64,000 nt of DNA from Zygnema cylindricum (lineage: Eukaryota; Streptophyta; Zygnematophyceae; Zygnematales; Zygnemataceae): the NCBI GenBank assembly GCA_037447655.1, contig JBBHKE010000060.1, forward strand, positions 235,292 through 299,291, written 5' to 3'. The notes below the pieces were generated by a model. It made no database searches and was not told the origin of the DNA. It saw nothing but the letters and a program-made list of their open reading frames with translations. This document shows positions 58,116-64,000 of this stretch, piece by piece. The position numbers and the translations under genes are program-made. Position 1 is the stretch's first letter; the number at the start of each line of letters is the position of its first letter.

Positions 58116-58390
58116 GTACACCGCGCATCGTTATTAGTGTCACGGTCACTAATTTGGGTTCTTAAAATTTTGATTTTTTTCCAAAAATAGTATACGTGAT
58201 TTTAATTTTTCCTTGACGTTAATTGAGGTTCCGTACAAATGTTTTTTCTGCCACTAAAAACATCTTTTCTCCGTACACACAGGTCAGGACCATAATCTGC
58301 CACGTCTCTTGGCACTAAATTATAATGAATGACGCTAATTTTTTCTATACACTAATAAGTTATATACGCTAATAACGATTCAAGGTGTAG
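58116..58390. mobile_element. MITE, TACACCG-terminus family
   Basis: Ends GTACACCGCGCATCGTTATTAG and CTAATAACGATTCAAGGTGTA are inverted copies. The right half (CCATAATCTGCCACGTCTCTTGG on) is shared with the next MITE. Confidence 0.85.
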
Positions 58391-58660
58391 TTGGTGGTTC
58401 GTACCGAATTGCATCATACTGTACGGACGCGAAGCTTCTATTGAACAACAGTACGACTATTTGAGATTTTGAGTTGTTGAAGTAGAATGGCAGGAACGGC
58501 GGAACGAAATTATTTCTTCCTACCGCGCGGTTATTCGTACTTTGGCCCTAGTTCCATCGGGAGGTTTATGTGTACGGAAAGCAGTACTGGCTGCGATACT
58601 TAGGACTTGCAGCTGGTTGGCTGTCATATTAAGGACTTGGGGCTTGTACTGTCCAGCACA
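58391..58660. other. Spacer between two MITEs
   Basis: No gene or repeat is recognised. Confidence 0.5.
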
Positions 58661-58865
58661 GTACACCGTGAATCGTTATTAGCCTTATGTACGCTATATC
58701 GGCACCCCAAAATTTTGGCATTGATACCTACAATATAATAAATTACACTATTTAAGGACGTGGACCATAATCTGCCACGTCTCTTGGAACTAAATTAGAA
58801 TGAATGACGCTAATTTTTTCTTTACACTAATAATTTCTATACGCTAATAACGATTCAAGGTGTAC
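58661..58865. mobile_element. MITE, TACACCG-terminus family
   Basis: 205 bp with ends GTACACCGTGAATCGTTATTAG and CTAATAACGATTCAAGGTGTAC. It shares about 90 bp of interior with the copy at 58116-58390. It directly abuts the large inverted repeat. Confidence 0.88.
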
Positions 58866-59256
58866 TTTTTAAATATAATACTTTATAAAATATGTTATTT
58901 TATCGAAAACGAAAAATTGTCTGATACGCCACATACAACGTGAATTTTGTTCCGTTACATCAAAGGTAGACGCCGCAAAATGTAACTGTAGAAAAATTAC
59001 TTCATATAATTACTTATTTAGTACGTATAGAACAATTTTTCAAACGAAAAGCTACCACTAATTTAGTCAAATGATGATATGATAAAAAAAAATTTGCAAA
59101 CACCATGAATACTTACCAACAACCAGCCAGGAATACTTACCAATAGCATTACATTGATGCTTATCCATTTTTAGCAATTAGTATTATAGAAAGGTTACAT
59201 TTTTAGCTTTCTCCATGGATTCCCAGAAGATAGGAAGAAGCATGGAAAGTGTAGAG

Positions 59257-59842
59257 GTAGATGACACTCAGGGACATGGAAAATTCATTAGAAATTGCAG
59301 GTCAGTTTAGGGATGCGAAAAAGGTCATTCCCAATGGGGAAAGTTCTAAAGTTTGGGATCACTTTAAAATCCTACATGATGGGAAGCATCTAGACCAGAC
59401 TTTTTGCAATCGTTGTTATATACTTGTGGTGAGAGGGAAGTCGATGAGTCCTACTAATTTACTATCTCACTTAAGGGTTCATCATAAAAAGTTATTTGCA
59501 GGTGATAGATTGAAAGAAATAGAGAAAAGCCGAGAGCTTGGGAGGATTTCGTACAAAGAGGAGCGGCAACATCATTCAAAGACGGGCTCACTCGGTGGAT
59601 CGTGTTGGACTACCACCCACTTAGTGTCGTGGAGAGCCCATAATTTCAAGAAATGGTGATGGGCTTGGCGCCGAAGGTGGTGATTCCATATCGGCGTGGA
59701 CTAATTTCTAGAATGGAGGAAATCGAAATGAAAGTCCGTCTAAGTTTAGGGAAGCTTGTGGAAGGTGAAACTTTGAGCATTACTATGGACCCATGGACAT
59801 CCTTGTAAAATGAATCCTTCTAAACCATGACGTCTCACTTAA
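59257..59842 (+). pseudogene. BED-finger / hAT transposase 5' fragment (left arm)
   Basis: The frame 59261-59659 contains KVWDHFKILHDGK, then CNRCY, then SPTNLLSHLRVHH, the C2H2 pattern of a BED zinc finger as found at the N terminus of hAT transposases. It ends after a frameshift (HNFKKW). Similar code continues to a sequence like TMDPWTS with stops. No transposase core follows in this arm. Confidence 0.75.
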
Positions 59843-59870
59843 AAGAATCCCACAAGATTACGTGCACTTT

Positions 59871-61560
59871 TCAAATGTGATGCAACACTAGGACCATTAA
59901 AGAACTTTCCAGTGAATAGCTCAAACAAATGGTCCATGCAACCATGCCAATCACAAGACATAGATTTTCCTGCTTTCTTCTTAGCAGCCGCTGTATCTTC
60001 CTAGCAGCCGCTGCATCTGTGACACGAACTGCCACTGATTTTTCGGAAATGACATATCCTCCCAACATTTCCTTAAACTTTTCACTAATCGTTTCTGTTG
60101 TATGGCTACCAAGAAAAAGAAAACACCCTAAAAAAGCATTATGAATATCCCATTCAGAGTAGATGAAGTGAGCCGTCATAGAACAAAAGGATTCATTTGA
60201 CAAGGATGTCATGTGTCCATAGTAATGCTCAAAGTTTCACCTTCCACAAGCTTCCCTAAACTTAAATGGACCTTCATTTCGATTTCCTCCATTCTGGAAA
60301 TTAGTCCACGCCGATCTGGAATCACCACCTTCGGCGCCAAGCCCATCACCATTTCTCAAAATTATGGGCTCTCCACGACACTTAGTGGGTGGTAGTCCAA
60401 CACGAGCCACCGAATGAGCCTTCTTTTTAATGATGTTGCCGCTCCTCTCGGTACGAAATCCTCCAAAGCTCCTGGCTTTTCTTCTATTTCTTTCAATCTA
60501 TCACCTGCAAATAACTGTTTATGATGAACCTTTAAGTGAGATAGTAAATTTGTAGGACTCATTGACTTCCCCCTCGCCACATGTATATAACAATGATTGC
60601 AAAAAGTAGTGTTGTGTATCGGTATGGATTTGCCGATAAGCGATATGGGCCTTTTTTCGGGTAGCCGACAATTGAGATATTGGTACGATCCATCATTATC
60701 GGTGTTATCGCCAAATAACAACCGATAAACCTCCGATATATAACCGATATTTATCGATTATTATTGGCGATAACACCGATATCGATAGCTATCGGCGATA
60801 TCTGTGCGGACCGTATAGATAATTGTACGGCCAGGAGACTCAACTGTACGCGTTATTCCCCGGACCCGCCACAGACCCCCTTTCCCCCGATTTTGGTAAA
60901 AAATCGCAATGAATAAATATATATTTTTACTATTTTATAAAAAGCTAATATTTCTTCAAATAAGTGCCCTTTATATCGTCAAAAGTTGGTGGCAGTAGGC
61001 TGTAGTAAATGGGGCAATCTACCAGATGTGCTCGTTTGATCTGTTCGTCTGTACGTATGTTTTTCGAAAAAGTTTGATTTAAAATTTTACATTGAAATTT
61101 AATTTGTTCGTTTCAATACTATAGTTTTAAAACTATAAAGTATTGTTTTAAATTTATTGACATTTATGTGCTACGTTGTCCGTAATTGATTTTAGTTAAA
61201 CAGATACAGAACAGATACATTATACGGCATACCACGCTATATAAAGTAAATAATATAATAGAGTATGTTATATAGTACTATTGTATGCATAGTATATTTT
61301 TTTAAAGTTGTCGCCGATATAGAATTTGTTGGTCTTTGACCGATATATCGGGACCTCTGACCGTTAGATAACTAATAACTATCGGTATCGGTGTTATCAC
61401 GATAAATTTTTAACCGATACACAACACAAGCAAAAAGCCTTGTCTAGAAACTTTAAAATTTACCCTTTTGGGAATGACCTTTCTCGCATCCCTAAACGGA
61501 CCTGCTGAATTTTCCATGTCCACTGTTTCCATATCTAGAAGCAGTTGGGTGTCATCTTCC
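59871..61560 (-). pseudogene. BED-finger / hAT transposase fragment (right arm), interrupted
   Basis: The minus strand carries the BED finger (FCNHCYIHVARGKSMSPTNLL to HLKVHH) at about 60500-60600, with its upstream part beyond the insertion (61438 on). Further transposase code lies at 59871-60212 (SNESFCSMTAHFIYSEWD, LGSHTTETISEKFKEML), which resembles the T.HFID.EW / SHT.E.I region of hAT transposases. It is truncated before the catalytic end. Confidence 0.72.
60607..61429. mobile_element. Non-autonomous hAT-like element with 8-bp target duplication
   Basis: Inverted ends TAGTGTTGTGTATCGGTA (left) and TTGTGTTGTGTATCGGTT (right, reverse complement) flank 823 bp rich in CGATAT-type palindromes. 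GCAAAAAG is present at 60599-60606 and 61430-61437, and once only in the uninterrupted left arm (reverse complement near 59400). Eight-base duplications are typical of hAT elements. No transposase. Confidence 0.85.
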
Positions 61561-61945
61561 TCTACACCTCCCATGCTGCCTCCTAACTTCTGGGAATCTA
61601 TGGAGAAAGCTAAAAATGTAACATATCTATCATACTAATTGCTAAAAATAGATAAGCATCAATGTAATGCTTCCTGCTTGCAGATTGGTAAGTATTCCTG
61701 GGTGAAATTAATAGTCTGCAATTTTTTTTTTATTAGATCATCATTTGACTAAATTATTGAGCTTTAGTTTGAAAATTAGTTCCTGTCAAATAGCATTTTT
61801 ATGAAGTAGTATTTTTCTTCGGTTACATTTTGCGGTGTCTACCCTCAAAGTAATAGAACAAAATACACGTCTTACGTGGCGTTTCAGACAATTTTTCGTT
61901 TTTGATAAAATAACATACTATATAAAGGATTATATTTAAAAATTA

Positions 61946-62795
61946 CTATATATCGCGAGATATATTGCGATAATTGTTGTTGGTCACGGTATGATATATC
62001 AAAGAGTCTGATAGATCGATAATCGATGTATCGAATATCGAGATTATCGCGATATGATTTTACCAAATACCCAACACTAATAATTTGGACATGTCGGATT
62101 TTGAAACCTTTGCGAGTTTGAATTTTTTTCATTTTGGGATTTAGATTTGGAATTTAATGTGGCAATATGGGTTACTTGTGGCCACAAATTGATTTCAGAA
62201 GTCGGTTGGAATTTTGTTGCATTTAAAAGAAGTGTAAAAAATGTGAATTTTATTATTATTGTTGTTACAATTTGTGAATTGTAATTTATAGCACTAATAC
62301 TGGCGTAACTGCAGCACTAGTACCAGCAGCGCACTAATGCTAAAGCAGTAGTGTTACAGTTGCTAACACTAGTACTAGCAGCAGCAACAAAACTAAAACT
62401 AGCAGCAGCAGTATTACTAGTACCAGCAGCAGCAGCAACATAAAGATAATACAGCACTACTAACTCAGCGCAACATCACTAATTAGCAAAGTACTAGGTA
62501 CAAACTTTTAGCTTTTAGCATCTTTCAAAAATCATTTTCGCTACGTAACGTGAGAGAAAAATACAGAAATAAATCTAAAACCAGCAAATAAAATCTGGAG
62601 CCGTAGGACACAAAACACCTACCAGATAGTTATAAAACCAAGAAAACCGATATATCGGTGATATATTATATCGGCATTTCGCCTCGATATAACGCAAAAT
62701 ATCGCTGATATAGTATATCAGGCCGATATATCGCGATTATCGATCTAAATTTCGATACATATCGAATATCTAAAGTGGTCTTCGATACCCAACAC
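61946..62795. other. AT-rich flank with CGATATAT palindromes and AGC/ACT repeat
   Basis: Sequences ending CCCAACACTA at 62083-62092 and 62787-62796 resemble one end of a hAT-like family, but no matching left end was found. A degenerate AGCAGC/ACTAGT trinucleotide stretch lies at about 62296-62470. No gene is recognised. Confidence 0.45.
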
Positions 62796-63302
62796 TACAC
62801 CGAGTATCGCTATTAGCGTGTTGAACGCTAATTGAGGTACCCTATTTTTTTTGGCAAATTCTCAAATAGAATTAAACATTCTAAATGTTTCTACACGTTA
62901 TTTGAGGTAGCCCATTAAATAGGATTCATGACTCTAATATAGTGCCATTATCAATAGTGTGGTGTACGGTCTGTTAGAGCCGTACTTTTTTGTACTTTTT
63001 CAAGTAGAAAAGTACAGAAAAGATATTCACGCTAACATGTAATTGCGTAAATATTTTCCGGCATTCGCGGATGTCAAAAAAACGCGACGGCGTACGATTT
63101 GAACAATTTGGTACATTCACATATTTTAGTGTGGAGATATTCTTCACCGAAAATTTTTACAAAGCAGTTTACAAATTAGAGTGTAGGAAAAATTAGAATA
63201 AAATTTATTTCCAAAAAAAACGACAATCCCAATTAGCGTAAATAACGCTAATTGTTTCATTACGCTATCTATTTCATTACGCTAGTAGCGATTCACGGTG
63301 TA
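62796..63302. mobile_element. MITE, TACACCG-terminus family (long copy)
   Basis: Ends TACACCGAGTATCGCTATTAGCGT and ACGCTAGTAGCGATTCACGGTGTA are inverted copies. 507 bp, comparable in length and interior phrases to 27700-28214. Confidence 0.85.
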
Positions 63303-64000
63303 GTTGTACATATCATAGTTCAAAAGTAGGTGAAAGTAGGCCCATACAATATGCCTATTGTATGCAAAGCATACAATATGACCTTAAGACCCATTGTATT
63401 CGGACTTATTCAGACCAATTAAAACATTCGGACCAAAATAATTTGTTTACACCGTCAGATTCAGACGATAGGACGCTCGCTGATCAAAGTAGCGATCTAA
63501 GAAGATCACATGAAAAGCCCATAACACAACTTAAGATACAGGCGCCGACCAAAGGCCTACCATAAAAACGCCTACTTTTGAACAATGGTACATATCTGTC
63601 AGAATTTGACGGCCAACCGCCTTGACTGGCCTTGACTATTGACAATGTGGCTCGTGACCGTCTAACGTTTTGCGTCTGTAACGGACGTCCGCGATGGAAT
63701 TTCAGGGCTTAACCTGCCCGTCCAAATGTTTCCACATGCAAACCGAAACGAGTATATACTATATCGAAATAAGTCGTGTTGGGTAGAAGTCTAGAAGACT
63801 ATCCTGGTCCGCACGGAACTGTAACTTCATTAAATGCCTCTCCTCAGATTTCAACACTATAAAATGTGCTTCTCCCTTCTAACTGTTAGGTTTCTATTTG
63901 GATGTTTGCAATATCATTGTTTCTCTCTTGTTCCATTTGCCATTTTTACTAATTGTATCTCTAATATATCTTTTAAATGGTCCCTCTCTTTAATTTTAAC
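63303..64000. other. Right flank, nothing recognised
   Basis: A 67-codon frame at 63362-63565 has no recognisable motif. Sequence near 63860-64000 is T-rich. No gene is called. Confidence 0.5.

Larger units (their letters stand above)
58866..61945. repeat. Large inverted duplication of hAT-like transposon sequence
   Basis: The left arm 58866-59842 is repeated in reverse complement at about 60172-61945, with an 823-bp insertion (60607-61429) in the right arm. Matches are seen along the whole arm: AAATATGTTATTTTATC, GACGCCGCAAAATGTAAC, TTAGTCAAATGATGAT, GATGCTTATC and the coding part. The unpaired centre (59843-60171) is the continuation of the right copy. Confidence 0.85.

Overview
The window is nuclear DNA of a eukaryote, most likely a streptophyte (charophyte-grade) alga or an early-diverging green plant. 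Four observations point there. One spliced host gene is a plant-type ubiquitin protease (N-terminal membrane anchor, MYND finger, USP domain). Telobox-like AAACCCTAAA motifs recur. The LTR-retrotransposon primer sites match my recollection of a plant initiator tRNA-Met. A Ty3/gypsy element carries a cytosine DNA methyltransferase, which has been reported for charophytes and, separately, for dinoflagellate elements. The organism is inferred, not proven.

Layout. 1-3272: 3' half of a decayed Ty3/gypsy element (copy A), joined to a scrap of copia. 3847-18172: a second, nearly full gypsy element (copy B) with large Gag, two CCHC knuckles, protease, DNMT3-like methyltransferase, RT/RNase H, and integrase ending in a PHD-like finger. 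All of it is degraded by stops and frameshifts. A 3840-bp non-autonomous LTR element (family C, 9050-12889) sits exactly in its protease active-site codons, with target duplication GATAC. 18535-19640: copia-family LTR. 21170-27603: an intact-looking Ty1/copia element on the minus strand, with apparently identical 1041-bp LTRs, duplication CTGTA and one 1452-codon gag-pol frame. 27700-36160: MITE, telobox-rich repeats, nested LTRs, and a non-autonomous LTR element (family D, 31135-35984) with duplication TGCTA that holds a nested solo LTR. 36160-44901: two copia relics and two family-C LTR relics in opposite orientation, ending at a 10-N gap.

46611-57565 (minus) is the only convincing host gene: about 12 exons and 1114 codons, encoding a membrane-anchored MYND-type ubiquitin-specific protease with a C-terminal SEC-C motif. 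Its introns carry MITEs, foldbacks and long purine microsatellites. 57566-64000 holds a MITE family with termini near TACACCG(T/C)GAATCG, a roughly 3-kb inverted duplication of hAT-like BED-finger transposase sequence, and a non-autonomous hAT-like element inside it.

The most notable system is the gypsy lineage that pairs a DNA methyltransferase (writer) with a PHD-like finger (possible chromatin reader) in one element. Second is the use of one tRNA at two sites: copia families appear to prime from the initiator-Met anticodon arm, with the primer site also supplying a Gag start codon, while family D uses the 3' end of the same tRNA.
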